A stretch of 64,000 nucleotides of DNA from JAFMJV01 sp034436555 (GTDB lineage Bacteria > Chloroflexota > Limnocylindria > Limnocylindrales > CSP1-4). The notes beneath the pieces are model-generated. The model did no database searches. It was not told the DNA's origin and was given only the letters and a program-made list of their open reading frames with translations. Made by a program: the position numbers and the translations under genes. Positions 51,167 to 59,043 of the stretch are shown in pieces. Location: the NCBI GenBank assembly GCA_034436555.1, contig DAOTUU010000014.1:20800-84799 (forward strand). The letters run 5' to 3'. Positions within the stretch are counted from its first letter, which is position 1. Each line of letters begins with the position of its first letter.

Positions 51167-52570
51167 GTGACCAACCAGGCAGGGATGACGCATCGGCGCA
51201 TGCGCGCCCGGGCCACGGCGGCGGGGCTCTCGGCGGCCGTCCTGGCCACGGCGCTCGGCACGAACGCGGTCGTCGTCGCGCAGGGCGGCGAGTTCAACCC
51301 CCGCGCGTGCGAGGGCAAGTCCGTGCGCATCGCGCTGGTCGATGGCGAGCGCGACGACATGGGTCTGCGCGACAAGGAGGCGGAGATCGAGGCCGCCACC
51401 GGCATCGACATCCAGCTGACCACGATGGCCCTCGGTCAGCTCATCGAGTCCAACAACCAGAATCTCCGCGCACCGGAGTCGGCGTTCGACATCGTCCACA
51501 CCATCGGCTTCCAGGTCGCCGCGACCGCCGGCGCCGGGCTCCTGGAGGAGCTGACGCCCTACGTCACCGACCCATCGAAGACGCCCGCGGACTACGACTT
51601 CGCGGACTTCCCGGCGGGCCAGCTGAACTACACGGGCTACTTCGATCCGGCCACCGGCGAGTTCGGCGGAGACCAGCTGTTCCTCATCCCGGGCATCCAC
51701 TCGGGCTCCGTGCTGCTGTTCTATCGCACAGACCTGCTCGGCGGCGAGGGCCAGCCCGCCGTGCCCACCACGTGGGCGGAGTACCTCGAGACGGCCAAGG
51801 CACTCACCCAGGGAGACGTCGCGGGCTCCGCGATGGTCGGCGCGAACGACGTCTCGGCGATGCTCGTCGACTGGTACACGCGCTTCATCACGATGGGCGG
51901 CCAGCTGACCGGCGGCAGCAAGAATGACAAGACGCTGACCACCAACCTGGAGAGCCCGGAGGCGATCGCGGCGCTCCAGAACATGATCGACCTGCTGCCC
52001 TACAGCCCGTCGGCGGTGGCCAGCTACGGCTTCACCGAGGCGATGGACGCGTTCATGACCGGCAAGGTCGCGATGTGGCCCGCCTGGGCGACGATCGCGG
52101 GCGCGCTCTACGGTCCCGATTCCCCGGTCAAGGACACCGTGGGCGTGGCGCCGATGCCCGCCGAGGATGGCAATCCGCGCGGCATCCGCGGCGGCTGGGG
52201 CCTGGGCATTCCCAAGAACCTGACCCAGGAACAGAAGGATTGCGCCTGGCTGCTGCTCACGCAGATCACCAGCAAGCCCTTCGAGAAGTACCAGGTGATG
52301 ACCTACCAGACCGACCCGAACCGGATCAGCACCGGCACGGACGCGGAGATCGTGGCGGCGCTGCCATACATCCCCGCGGCGGTCGGCGCCATCGAGAGCG
52401 CGCAGATCCTGGAGGTGGCGAACATCCCTGAGACGTTCGAGATCGCGGGTGCCATCGCCCGCGAGATCAACCTCGCGCTGACCGGCGCACAGGACGCCCC
52501 GACGGCGATGAAGAACGCGCAGGCGGCGGCCGTGGAGATCCTCAAGAAGGGCGGTCACCTGGCTGGCTGA
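51167..52570 (+). CDS. ABC transporter sugar-binding protein, operon B
   Basis: A 467-residue extracellular solute-binding protein. The N-terminus (MRARATAAGLSAAVLATALG then AVVVAQGG) is an export signal. SVRIALVDGERDDMGLRDKE, EIEAATGIDIQLTTMALGQ, and FTEAMDAFMTGKVAMWPAWA are typical of family 1 binding proteins. It is not closely similar to the operon A protein. GGAGGAG lies 8-14 nt before the GTG start, one of the clearer Shine-Dalgarno sites here. The neighbouring GH51 gene suggests arabinose or arabino-oligosaccharides as ligand. Confidence 0.9.
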   Translation: MTNQAGMTHRRMRARATAAGLSAAVLATALGTNAVVVAQGGEFNPRACEGKSVRIALVDGERDDMGLRDKEAEIEAATGIDIQLTTMALGQLIESNNQNLRAPESAFDIVHTIGFQVAATAGAGLLEELTPYVTDPSKTPADYDFADFPAGQLNYTGYFDPATGEFGGDQLFLIPGIHSGSVLLFYRTDLLGGEGQPAVPTTWAEYLETAKALTQGDVAGSAMVGANDVSAMLVDWYTRFITMGGQLTGGSKNDKTLTTNLESPEAIAALQNMIDLLPYSPSAVASYGFTEAMDAFMTGKVAMWPAWATIAGALYGPDSPVKDTVGVAPMPAEDGNPRGIRGGWGLGIPKNLTQEQKDCAWLLLTQITSKPFEKYQVMTYQTDPNRISTGTDAEIVAALPYIPAAVGAIESAQILEVANIPETFEIAGAIAREINLALTGAQDAPTAMKNAQAAAVEILKKGGHLAG

Positions 52571-52598
52571 CGCCACCTCGATCGACCGTCCGTCGGAT

Positions 52599-52626
52599 GA
52601 GGCGGTGGCCACCCGGCCACCGCCTC
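52599..52626 (+). terminator. Hairpin between binding-protein and permease genes, operon B
   Basis: GAGGCGGTGGCC pairs over 12 bp with GGCCACCGCCTC around a 4-nt loop, 29 nt after the binding-protein stop and 20 nt before the permease start. Hairpins here usually attenuate or protect transcripts so that binding protein exceeds permease. Operon A has no such hairpin. Confidence 0.65.
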
Positions 52627-52645
52627 CCCGTCTGCCGGGGAGAAC

Positions 52646-53605
52646 GTGACCCACGCTGACGCGGCCGTCCCGCCCGGATCCGCCGGCGCGTCCGGCGCCC
52701 GTGCCGCCAGGGCGGGCGGGACCGGTGGCCATCCGCTGCACAACCGTCGGGATGTGCTGTTGCTGACCGCCCCGGCGGTCGCGTACCTGCTCGTCTTCTC
52801 GGTCTTCCCGCTGCTCTACAGCCTGGGCATCAGCTTCTTCGACTGGAGCCAGACGACCAGCAGCTTCACGTTCATCGGCCTCGACAACTACACCGGCCTG
52901 CTGCGCGACCCGGTGTTCTGGCAGGCGGCGATCAACACGGCGATCCTGGTCGCCGCCTCGATCGCCATCCAGGTCGTCCTGGGCACGGCGCTCGCGCTGT
53001 TCTTCAACCTGAACCTGCGTGGGTCCTGGTTCGTGCGGGGCGTGCTCATCCTGCCCATGCTCCTCACCCCGGTCGTGGTCGGGCTGATGTGGCGGGCCCT
53101 GCTGAACCCCGACTGGGGCATCGTCAACTGGCTGCTCAGCCTGGGCGGTCTGCCCCAGCCGCTGTGGACCGGCGATCCGAAGATCGCGCTGGCCACGCTG
53201 GTGCTCGTGGATTCCTGGCAGTGGACGCCGTTCGTGATGGTCATCGTGTTCGCGCGCCTCCAGGCGCTGCCCCAGGACGTGTTCGAGGCATCTTCGGTGG
53301 ACGGCGCGAGCCGGCGCGCGACGCTCGCGCACATCACGCTGCCGCTGCTCGCACCCGCCATCGCGTTCGCTGCGATCTTCCGGGCGATCGACGCGTTCCG
53401 CGCCTTCGACGTGGTGTTCGGACTGACCTACGGAGGCCCGGGGCGCCTGACCACGACGCTCAGCTTCTACGCCTGGGAGAACGGCTTCTCGTTCCAGCGC
53501 TACGGCTACGCGTCCTCGCTGGCGTACGTGATGGTCATCGTCTCGTCGCTCGCGCTCGCGGTGCTGGTGCGGTTCGTTGCCATCCGCAAGGATGACGCGA
53601 CGTGA
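52646..53605 (+). CDS. Sugar ABC transporter permease (MalF-like), operon B
   Basis: A 319-residue permease with a 35-residue Ala/Gly-rich cytoplasmic leader and six helices. FTFIGLDNYTGLLRDPVFWQ is the post-helix-1 segment, VFEASSVDGASRRATLAHIT the EAA loop, and VVFGLTYGGPGRLTTTLSFY the diagnostic MalF/UgpA stretch. Start GTG 52646 follows GGGGAGAAC. It overlaps the next permease by 4 nt. Confidence 0.92.
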   Translation: MTHADAAVPPGSAGASGARAARAGGTGGHPLHNRRDVLLLTAPAVAYLLVFSVFPLLYSLGISFFDWSQTTSSFTFIGLDNYTGLLRDPVFWQAAINTAILVAASIAIQVVLGTALALFFNLNLRGSWFVRGVLILPMLLTPVVVGLMWRALLNPDWGIVNWLLSLGGLPQPLWTGDPKIALATLVLVDSWQWTPFVMVIVFARLQALPQDVFEASSVDGASRRATLAHITLPLLAPAIAFAAIFRAIDAFRAFDVVFGLTYGGPGRLTTTLSFYAWENGFSFQRYGYASSLAYVMVIVSSLALAVLVRFVAIRKDDAT

Positions 53606-54435
53606 CCGCGCGCCGAGTCGAACGGGCCCTCGCCTACGTCCTGCTGGCGATCATCGGCATCGTCGGCTTCGCACCCTTCGTGGTCATCCTGCTCATCTCC
53701 ACCAAGGCGCGCATCGACGTGCTCCAGGTGCCGCCGTCGCTGGACCTGGACATCGACCAGATCGTGAAGAACTACCGGGATGTGCTGGTCCAGCGGGGTT
53801 TCCTGGGCTACATCGTCAACTCCGTCGTGGCGACCACGCTCAGCGTCGGCGCCTCGCTCGTCCTGGCCACGCCGTGCGCCTACGCCTTCAGCCGCATCCC
53901 GTTCCGCAACCGCGAGAACTGGGCGTCGACGATCCTGTCGATGCGCTTCATGCCCGCGGTGGCCATCGCGATCCCGGTGATGCTCATGATGCGCACCCTC
54001 AACCTCGACGACACGCTGCCGGGCCTGGTCATCCCCTATGTCGCGTTCAGCCTGCCGCTGGTCATCTGGATCCTCATCGGCTTCTTCGACGAGATCCCGC
54101 GCGAGCTGGATGACGCCGCGATGGTCGACGGCTGCACCCGCATCGGCGTGCTGCACCGGGTCTTGCTGCCGCTCGTGCGCCCGGGCCTCATCGTCGCCGC
54201 GATCTTCGCGGCGATCTTCATCTGGAACGAGTTCCTGGTCGGGCTGTACATCGTGAACAGCCAGGCGCTCAAGACGATCCCCCTGGGCGCCGCCGGCCTC
54301 ATCTCCGCCCAGCGGCCCATCGACTGGAACATCGCGGCCACGGTGGGGGTGGTGACCATCATCCCCATCTTCCTGTTCTCGCTGTTCGTGCAGCGGTACA
54401 TCGTCCGGGGCATCACCGCGGGCGCCGTCAAGTAG
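53602..54435 (+). CDS. Sugar ABC transporter permease (MalG-like), operon B
   Basis: A 277-residue permease with six helices. ILSMRFMPAVAIAIPVMLMM and EIPRELDDAAMVDGCTRIGV (the EAA loop) are followed by a C-terminal YIVRGITAGAVK typical of MalG proteins. The start GTG overlaps the MalF-like stop (GTGA, 53602-53605). As in operon A, no ATPase gene is present. Confidence 0.92.
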   Translation: MTARRVERALAYVLLAIIGIVGFAPFVVILLISTKARIDVLQVPPSLDLDIDQIVKNYRDVLVQRGFLGYIVNSVVATTLSVGASLVLATPCAYAFSRIPFRNRENWASTILSMRFMPAVAIAIPVMLMMRTLNLDDTLPGLVIPYVAFSLPLVIWILIGFFDEIPRELDDAAMVDGCTRIGVLHRVLLPLVRPGLIVAAIFAAIFIWNEFLVGLYIVNSQALKTIPLGAAGLISAQRPIDWNIAATVGVVTIIPIFLFSLFVQRYIVRGITAGAVK

Positions 54436-54460
54436 GCGCAGCGGCACAGGAGGGAGCCAC

Positions 54461-55348
54461 ATGACGCAGGACCACGAGCTGCTCGCGGAGGGCCTCGGCT
54501 GGGCGGAGGGTCCGACCGTGCTGCCCGACGGACGCATCTGTTTCGTGGAGAGCTATCGCAGCCAGGTCAGCGTCTGGGAGCGCGGCCGCGGCGTCAGCCG
54601 CTACGCCTACACCGCGGGCGGTCCCAACTCCTGCGTGCTGGGCGATGCCGGGACGATGTACGTCTGCCAGAACGGCGGCACCGTGGGGCCCTGGCGTGCG
54701 GAGGAGATGAGCGTGCCCTCGATCCAGCGCATCGAGCGGGAGGGAGGTCGCGCGGAGGTCATCGCCACGGAGCTGGATGGGAAGCGGTTCAACGGTCCCA
54801 ACGACCTCGTGTTCGGGAGCGACGGCCGGCTCTACTTCACCGACCCGGGCACCTACCGCCCGGCCGACCCGGAGCCCTCCTACCTGTTCGTGCTGAACCC
54901 CGATGGGACCGGTCGACTGCTGGCGGAGCTCGCCCCGCCCACCTTCCCCAACGGCATCGCCGTCGAGGCGGACGGCTCGGTGGTCTGGGCGGAGTCCTAC
55001 ACGGGCATGGTCCGGCGCCTGGATCCGCGGACCGGTGCGATCTCGGACGTCGCGCGCCTGCCGGGCGAGAGGCCGGTCGCCGACGGCATGGCCGTGGGCC
55101 GTGATGGCCGGCTGTACGTCACCACCGTGAACGGCGGCGGCATCGACGTCCTGAACGCCGACGGCACCTATCACCGGTTCATCAAGGCGGGCGTCATCCC
55201 CACCAACTGCGTGTTCAGCGGCCGGGACCTGATCATGACCGACGCGGGGGTCCTCGCGAGCTCCGCCGACGCGAGCTATGGTGGTCAACTGTGGCGCCTG
55301 CCCATCGACACCGAGGGGTTGGGCACCTGGACCGGCAGCATCGGCTGA
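54461..55348 (+). CDS. SMP-30/gluconolactonase-like lactonase, operon B
   Basis: A 295-residue Ca-dependent sugar lactonase of the SMP-30 family. LLAEGLGWAEGPTVLPDGRI contains the first-ligand Glu, RFNGPNDLVFGSDGRLYFTD the central Asn, PPTFPNGIAVEADGSVVWAE the second Asn, and VADGMAVGRDGRLYVTTVNG the last Asp. It is closer to the gluconolactonase consensus than the operon A protein. Expected role is hydrolysis of the aldonolactone made by the SDR of this operon. An AGGAGG lies 9 nt before the ATG. Confidence 0.9.
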   Translation: MTQDHELLAEGLGWAEGPTVLPDGRICFVESYRSQVSVWERGRGVSRYAYTAGGPNSCVLGDAGTMYVCQNGGTVGPWRAEEMSVPSIQRIEREGGRAEVIATELDGKRFNGPNDLVFGSDGRLYFTDPGTYRPADPEPSYLFVLNPDGTGRLLAELAPPTFPNGIAVEADGSVVWAESYTGMVRRLDPRTGAISDVARLPGERPVADGMAVGRDGRLYVTTVNGGGIDVLNADGTYHRFIKAGVIPTNCVFSGRDLIMTDAGVLASSADASYGGQLWRLPIDTEGLGTWTGSIG

Positions 55349-55362
55349 GGGAGGCGCACGAC

Positions 55363-55647
55363 ATGGAGTACCTGCTGCACATCAGGGTCACGTTCCCGCC
55401 GGACGGCGACCCCGAGGAGAAGGCTCGACGCATCGCCGCGGAGGGCGTCCGCGCACGCGAGCTGGCCGCGCAGGGGATCATCAGGCGCGTCTGGCGAGTC
55501 CCGGGACAGTGGGCCAACTGGAGCATCTGGGAGGCACCCGATGCGACGGCGCTCCACGAGGCGGTGACGTCCCTGCCCATGTGGCCCTATCTCGAGGTGG
55601 ATGTCCACCCGCTGGCCGCCCACCCCAACGACCCCGGCAGAGCGTGA
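55363..55647 (+). CDS. Muconolactone-isomerase-like small protein
   Basis: A 94-residue ferredoxin-like fold protein of the muconolactone delta-isomerase type: MEYLLHIRVTFPPDGDPEEK at the start, GIIRRVWRVPGQWANWSIWE in the middle, and LPMWPYLEVDVHPLAAHP at the end. In aromatic degradation such proteins isomerise lactones; beside a sugar lactonase it may act on a sugar lactone instead. GAGGGAGG is 9 nt before the ATG. Sited between the lactonase and SDR genes of operon B. Confidence 0.82.
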   Translation: MEYLLHIRVTFPPDGDPEEKARRIAAEGVRARELAAQGIIRRVWRVPGQWANWSIWEAPDATALHEAVTSLPMWPYLEVDVHPLAAHPNDPGRA

Positions 55648-55649
55648 GC

Positions 55650-55687
55650 CCGGTGCCACCCGCAGGAGCCGGTGCCACCCGCAGGAG
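55650..55687 (+). repeat. 19-bp tandem duplication carrying the Shine-Dalgarno
   Basis: A CCGGTGCCACCCGCAGGAG unit is present twice (55650-55668 and 55669-55687). Each has a GCAGGAG ribosome-binding-like sequence; the second copy is positioned 6 nt before the SDR ATG. Confidence 0.8.
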
Positions 55688-55693
55688 GCTGAC

Positions 55694-56506
55694 ATGACCG
55701 ACGACGTCCTCGACCCAGACCTCGTCATCCCACCCGACTACGTCGCGAACCTGTTCGACCTGCGCGGTCGAGTGGCCGTCATCACGGGCGGCGGCAGCGG
55801 GCTGGGCCGGGCCATCGCCATCGGCTACGCGCAGGCGGGCGTCAGCGTGGTGCTCGCCGACGTGAACGACGCGGGGATGGCGGAGACGGGACGGCTGATC
55901 GCGGCGCAGGGCGGCACCGCGCGCGCGGAGCGCCTGGACGTGACCCAGCGCGGCGAGGTCCAGGCGCTCGCGGATCGCGTGGTCGAGCAGCTCGGGCGCG
56001 TGGACATCCTGGTCAACAGCGCAGGCTCCGCGTTCCGTTCGCCCGCCGAGGACTTCCCGGAGGAGAAGCTGGACTTCATCCTGGACCTCAATCTCAAGGG
56101 CACATACCTGTGTTGCCAGGCATTCGGCAAGAAGATGCTTGCCCAGGGCAAGGGATCGATCATCAATCTCGCCAGCATCGGCTCGTTCATCGCGTACCCG
56201 TGGGCCAGCGCCTATCTCGCGTCGAAGGGGGGCGTCCTGGGCATCACCCGGGCCATGGCCCTGGAGTGGCGAGACCGGGGCGTCCGGGTCAACGGCATCG
56301 GCCCCACGCTGATGGACTCGCCGCTCACGAAGGCCGCCGCGACCACCACCTCACTGACCGCGGACTGGATCAAGGGCCGGATGCTGCGGCCGCGCCTGGG
56401 CAAGCCGCGGGAGCTCATCGGCGCCGCGATCTACCTCGCCTCCGACGCGTCGGAGCTGGTCACCGGGCACACGATCATGTGTGACGACGGCTACCTGGTC
56501 GCATGA
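55694..56506 (+). CDS. Short-chain dehydrogenase/reductase, operon B
   Basis: A 270-residue classical SDR. VAVITGGGSGLGRAIAIGYA is the cofactor motif, VDILVNSAGSAF the NNAG-equivalent, and SIINLASIGSFIAYPWASAY with LASKGG the Ser-Tyr-Lys triad. Asp in VLADVNDAG favours NAD. Function is probably sugar oxidation to lactone, paired with the SMP-30 enzyme. The start ATG is 6 nt after a duplicated GGAG site. Confidence 0.9.
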   Translation: MTDDVLDPDLVIPPDYVANLFDLRGRVAVITGGGSGLGRAIAIGYAQAGVSVVLADVNDAGMAETGRLIAAQGGTARAERLDVTQRGEVQALADRVVEQLGRVDILVNSAGSAFRSPAEDFPEEKLDFILDLNLKGTYLCCQAFGKKMLAQGKGSIINLASIGSFIAYPWASAYLASKGGVLGITRAMALEWRDRGVRVNGIGPTLMDSPLTKAAATTTSLTADWIKGRMLRPRLGKPRELIGAAIYLASDASELVTGHTIMCDDGYLVA

Positions 56507-56547
56507 TCGGTCAGAGCTCCCGGCGTCGTCGGATTCCCGGGCGTCGC

Positions 56548-56708
56548 GGTCGACATGTCGACCGATATCCACTCGGGCATGTCCACCGGCCTGCGCAGCC
56601 GCCGTCGCGGTCGACATGTCGACCGGCGCCGCAGGGGACCCCGCCCGAGCCGAGCCCAAGCCGGGCTCGTCGGGCCCAGCAGCCGCCGTCGCGGTCGACA
56701 TGTCGACC
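56548..56708. repeat. Second cluster of the 16-bp palindrome (three copies)
   Basis: GGTCGACATGTCGACC occurs exactly at 56548-56563, 56609-56624 and 56693-56708, each preceded by GTCGC. It is the same palindrome as upstream of operon A. The 56506-56829 gap (323 bp) separates the SDR from the enolase-superfamily gene and contains no supported gene. Confidence 0.85.
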
Positions 56709-56828
56709 GGCCGACCGCCCTTCGGTGTCCGGCCGACCGCGGGGCGCCACGAACCCGCCCTGGCGCCCGCGATGATCGGCGCCTCGACCCAGCCGAGCCA
56801 TCACCATTCCCCTGCGACGGAGACGCAT

Positions 56829-57968
56829 ATGACCGACACCGACCGAATCGTCCGGGTCCGCGCCGCGCGCATCCTCCACGAGCTGGCGGTGCCCATCGTG
56901 TTCGGCACCTGGATCATGCGCCACCGGGAGTTCTTCCTCGTGCGCGTGGACGCGGAGAGCGGTCTGTCGGGCTTCGCCTATGGCCTGACGCGGGACGGCC
57001 CGCTGCCGGAGATCGTCCACCGGACCATCGCGCCGCAGCTCGTGGGTGAGCCGTTCGACGACCCGGACCGGCTGTTCCACAAGGCACTCTGGGCCAACAA
57101 CTCGGTCCATGCCGCAGGTATCGGCATGCGCGCCCTGAGCGTCACCGACTGTGCGGTGTGGGATCTCGCCGCGAAGGCGAAGGGCCAGAACATCACCGCG
57201 TTCCTGGGCGGCGAGCGCCGGCCAATGCCGGTGACGGGCATCGTGGGCTACCCGCCCTCGATCAGCCCGGGCGCCACGGTCGACCAGATCGCGGGCCTGT
57301 GGGCCCAGGGCTGGCGCCGCTTCAAGCTGCCCATCGCGCCCACGCCGGACGAGTCGATCGCGCGCCTGGCCGCGGCGCGCGAGGCGTTCCCGGACGCCTG
57401 GTTGGGCATCGACGCCAACTTCTACCACAAGACCTCGGCCGACGCGATCGCGTTCGGGAGGCGCCTCGCCGCGCTGGACATCGGCTGGTTCGAGGACATC
57501 GTGCCGCCGGGCGACGCCCAGATGGTCCGCGAGATCCGCGACGGCATCAGGCCCACGCCCGTGGCCATGGGCGACGAGCAGGGCGGCTCCTACCATCCCC
57601 AGGCGCTGCTCGCGTTCGACGCGGTGGACTACAACCGCGTGGACGCGACCACGAACGGCGGCATCACGCGCCTTCGAGGGATCCTGGAGCGGTGCGTGGC
57701 GCATGGCAACAGGGTCACGCCCCACATGTTCCCCCACATCCACTCGCAGGTGCTGGGCGCGCTGGGGTACACGGACGCGCCCATCGAGTGGGGCATCCCG
57801 GGCACCGGCGTCCATCCCATGGATGATCCGCTGCTCCAGCCCACGGTCCGGGACGGCATGATGGAACCGCTGCCCGACATGCCCGGCTTCGGCACGCTCG
57901 TCGACCCAGCCTGGATCGCGGCGCAGCGCGAGGTCACCGACGAGCACGGCCTGCTGGCCGACCTGTGA
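56829..57968 (+). CDS. Enolase-superfamily (mandelate racemase-type) sugar-acid dehydratase, operon B
   Basis: A 379-residue paralog of the 46636-47772 protein. FGTWIMRHREFFLVRVDAES and GFAYGLTRDG form the cap; RRFKLPIAP has the barrel Lys; metal ligands are Asp in GIDANFYHK, Glu in GWFEDIVPPGD and the acidic pair in GDEQGGS; HMFPHIHSQ and VHPMDDPLLQP end the barrel. It probably dehydrates the aldonate formed in operon B. Start at ATG 56829; a longer in-frame extension would translate the palindrome array and is rejected. The array in front suggests its own regulation. Confidence 0.86.
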   Translation: MTDTDRIVRVRAARILHELAVPIVFGTWIMRHREFFLVRVDAESGLSGFAYGLTRDGPLPEIVHRTIAPQLVGEPFDDPDRLFHKALWANNSVHAAGIGMRALSVTDCAVWDLAAKAKGQNITAFLGGERRPMPVTGIVGYPPSISPGATVDQIAGLWAQGWRRFKLPIAPTPDESIARLAAAREAFPDAWLGIDANFYHKTSADAIAFGRRLAALDIGWFEDIVPPGDAQMVREIRDGIRPTPVAMGDEQGGSYHPQALLAFDAVDYNRVDATTNGGITRLRGILERCVAHGNRVTPHMFPHIHSQVLGALGYTDAPIEWGIPGTGVHPMDDPLLQPTVRDGMMEPLPDMPGFGTLVDPAWIAAQREVTDEHGLLADL

Positions 57969-57970
57969 CG

Positions 57971-58321
57971 TCACGCGAACGGGTCGCGCACCTCGATGCC
58001 GGAGAAGCGCCCGAAGTCGCGGTCGCGGGTCCAGATGGTCCGCACGCCATTCTCGCGCATGAGCGTCACCAGGTGCGCGTCGGAGCCCAGGTTGCCAGCG
58101 GGCCTCGCATCCTCCACGACCGCGTCCTCCAGCGCCTGCGGTCGCGGGAAGATCCTCGGATGGGTGCTGATGCGGAGGTACGCCATGGCCACCGGCCAGA
58201 ACAGGTAGACCAGGTCCGGGCCCACGAGGCGGGTCTCGATGAACGCGCTCGCACGTTCGTGAAGTGGGCTGGCCTCATTCGCTCCGTACACGAGGAGGCT
58301 GGCGTCGAAGGTGGACGTCAC
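57971..58321 (-). CDS. PIN-domain toxin (VapC-like)
   Basis: A 116-residue PIN protein. MTSTFDASLLVYGANEASPL holds the first Asp, LFWPVAMAYLRISTHPRIFP is the helix typical of the TA-associated VapC subfamily, and IWTRDRDFGRFSGIEVRDPF the C-terminal acidic cluster. The second acidic site usually carried by Glu is not obvious in VAMAYLRI, as in some subfamily members. It overlaps its antitoxin gene by 4 nt and converges on the enolase gene 3 bp away. Confidence 0.82.
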   Translation of the reverse strand: MTSTFDASLLVYGANEASPLHERASAFIETRLVGPDLVYLFWPVAMAYLRISTHPRIFPRPQALEDAVVEDARPAGNLGSDAHLVTLMRENGVRTIWTRDRDFGRFSGIEVRDPFA

Positions 58322-58545
58322 CGCTCATCAAGGACTCGCCACAGGGCATCCTTGTCCTCGATATCGATGAGAGGGGCACCCATGGGCGCTGACCGCCATC
58401 GAAACGGTGTCGGCTGCGCGCGGCCCGCCAGGGAGGTCGCAAGGAGCTCCGATGCCAGGTCGCCCATCGATCGACGCTCGCGTCGGCTCCGGGTCCGCAG
58501 CTCAGCCAGGACGGTCGGATCCAGGTCCAAGGTCGTGCGTGCCAT
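58318..58545 (-). CDS. VapB-like antitoxin
   Basis: A 75-residue protein. MARTTLDLDPTVLAELRTRS followed by RRERRSMGDLASELLATSL is a ribbon-helix-helix N-terminus; the acidic C-terminal DIEDKDALWRVLDER is the likely toxin-binding end. The 4-nt overlap with the PIN gene and the order antitoxin-toxin are standard. Its start is at ATG 58545. Confidence 0.82.
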   Translation of the reverse strand: MARTTLDLDPTVLAELRTRSRRERRSMGDLASELLATSLAGRAQPTPFRWRSAPMGAPLIDIEDKDALWRVLDER

Positions 58546-58578
58546 TCACTTGATGCTAGCGCGACGCGCATCTGATGC

Positions 58579-59001
58579 GAGGATGTCCCGTTCGTCGTGG
58601 AACTTCGGTGAGGGCACCGCGCGGCGTTCCCGGTCGTGCTCGCCCCTGACCCCCGCCACCTCGGTCACCTCGGCGGCCATCAGCTCGGCCATGACCTCGA
58701 GGCCGACCGCCACCGAGGCCGACCGCCACCGAGGCCGCCAGCAGGCCCTCGCACATGTGCTCGGTGAAGCGGGCCGGGTGGCCCTCGACGCGGGCGGCCA
58801 GACCCTCCGGCAGCCCGGGCGTGCCGTTCCCCAGCGGCTTCAGGGGCCCCGGATCGCGTCCGGGCTCGTCAGGTGGACAGGCGACGTGGGAAGATGCCAT
58901 CGGGGTCCTCCCTGATGACCTGACCGTCTCCCGAAGCGTGACACGTCACGCCTCGGTGGGAAGACCCCACCCTGAAGTTCCACGGGACTCGGGACAACCT
59001 C
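58579..59001. mobile_element. Decayed IS256-like element with imperfect terminal inverted repeats
   Basis: Ends 58579-58606 and 58974-59001 are inverted repeats of 28 bp: both read GAGG(A/T)TGTCCCG inward, then five mismatched bases, then CGTGGAACTTC. Between them is the start of a transposase on the minus strand. At about 420 bp the element is far shorter than a complete IS256 member, so most of the gene is deleted. No clear target-site duplication. Confidence 0.7.
58607..58900 (-). pseudogene. N-terminal fragment of an IS256-family transposase, frameshifted
   Basis: Starts MASSHVACPPDEPGRDPGPL, continues FTEHMCEGLLAASVAVGL, and then, one frame over, EVMAELMAAEVTEVAGVRGE then HDRERRAV, the N-terminal pattern of IS256-type transposases. 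A 16-bp tandem duplication at about 58700-58731 (GGCCTCGGTGGCGGTC on the minus strand) breaks the frame. The catalytic DDE domain is absent. Confidence 0.65.
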
Positions 59002-59043
59002 CCTGATGCAGCCGCCCAACCCCAGCGTTCTCGGAGATCGTGA

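Noticed and set aside
50765..53332. A long in-frame upstream extension of the arabinofuranosidase to about 1365 residues.
   Set aside because: It runs antisense to the operon B binding-protein and permease genes; the GH51 domain begins naturally at GTG 50764.
56481..56828. N-terminal extension of the operon B dehydratase through the palindrome array.
   Set aside because: The paralog from operon A starts at the position equivalent to ATG 56829 and the extension is low complexity.
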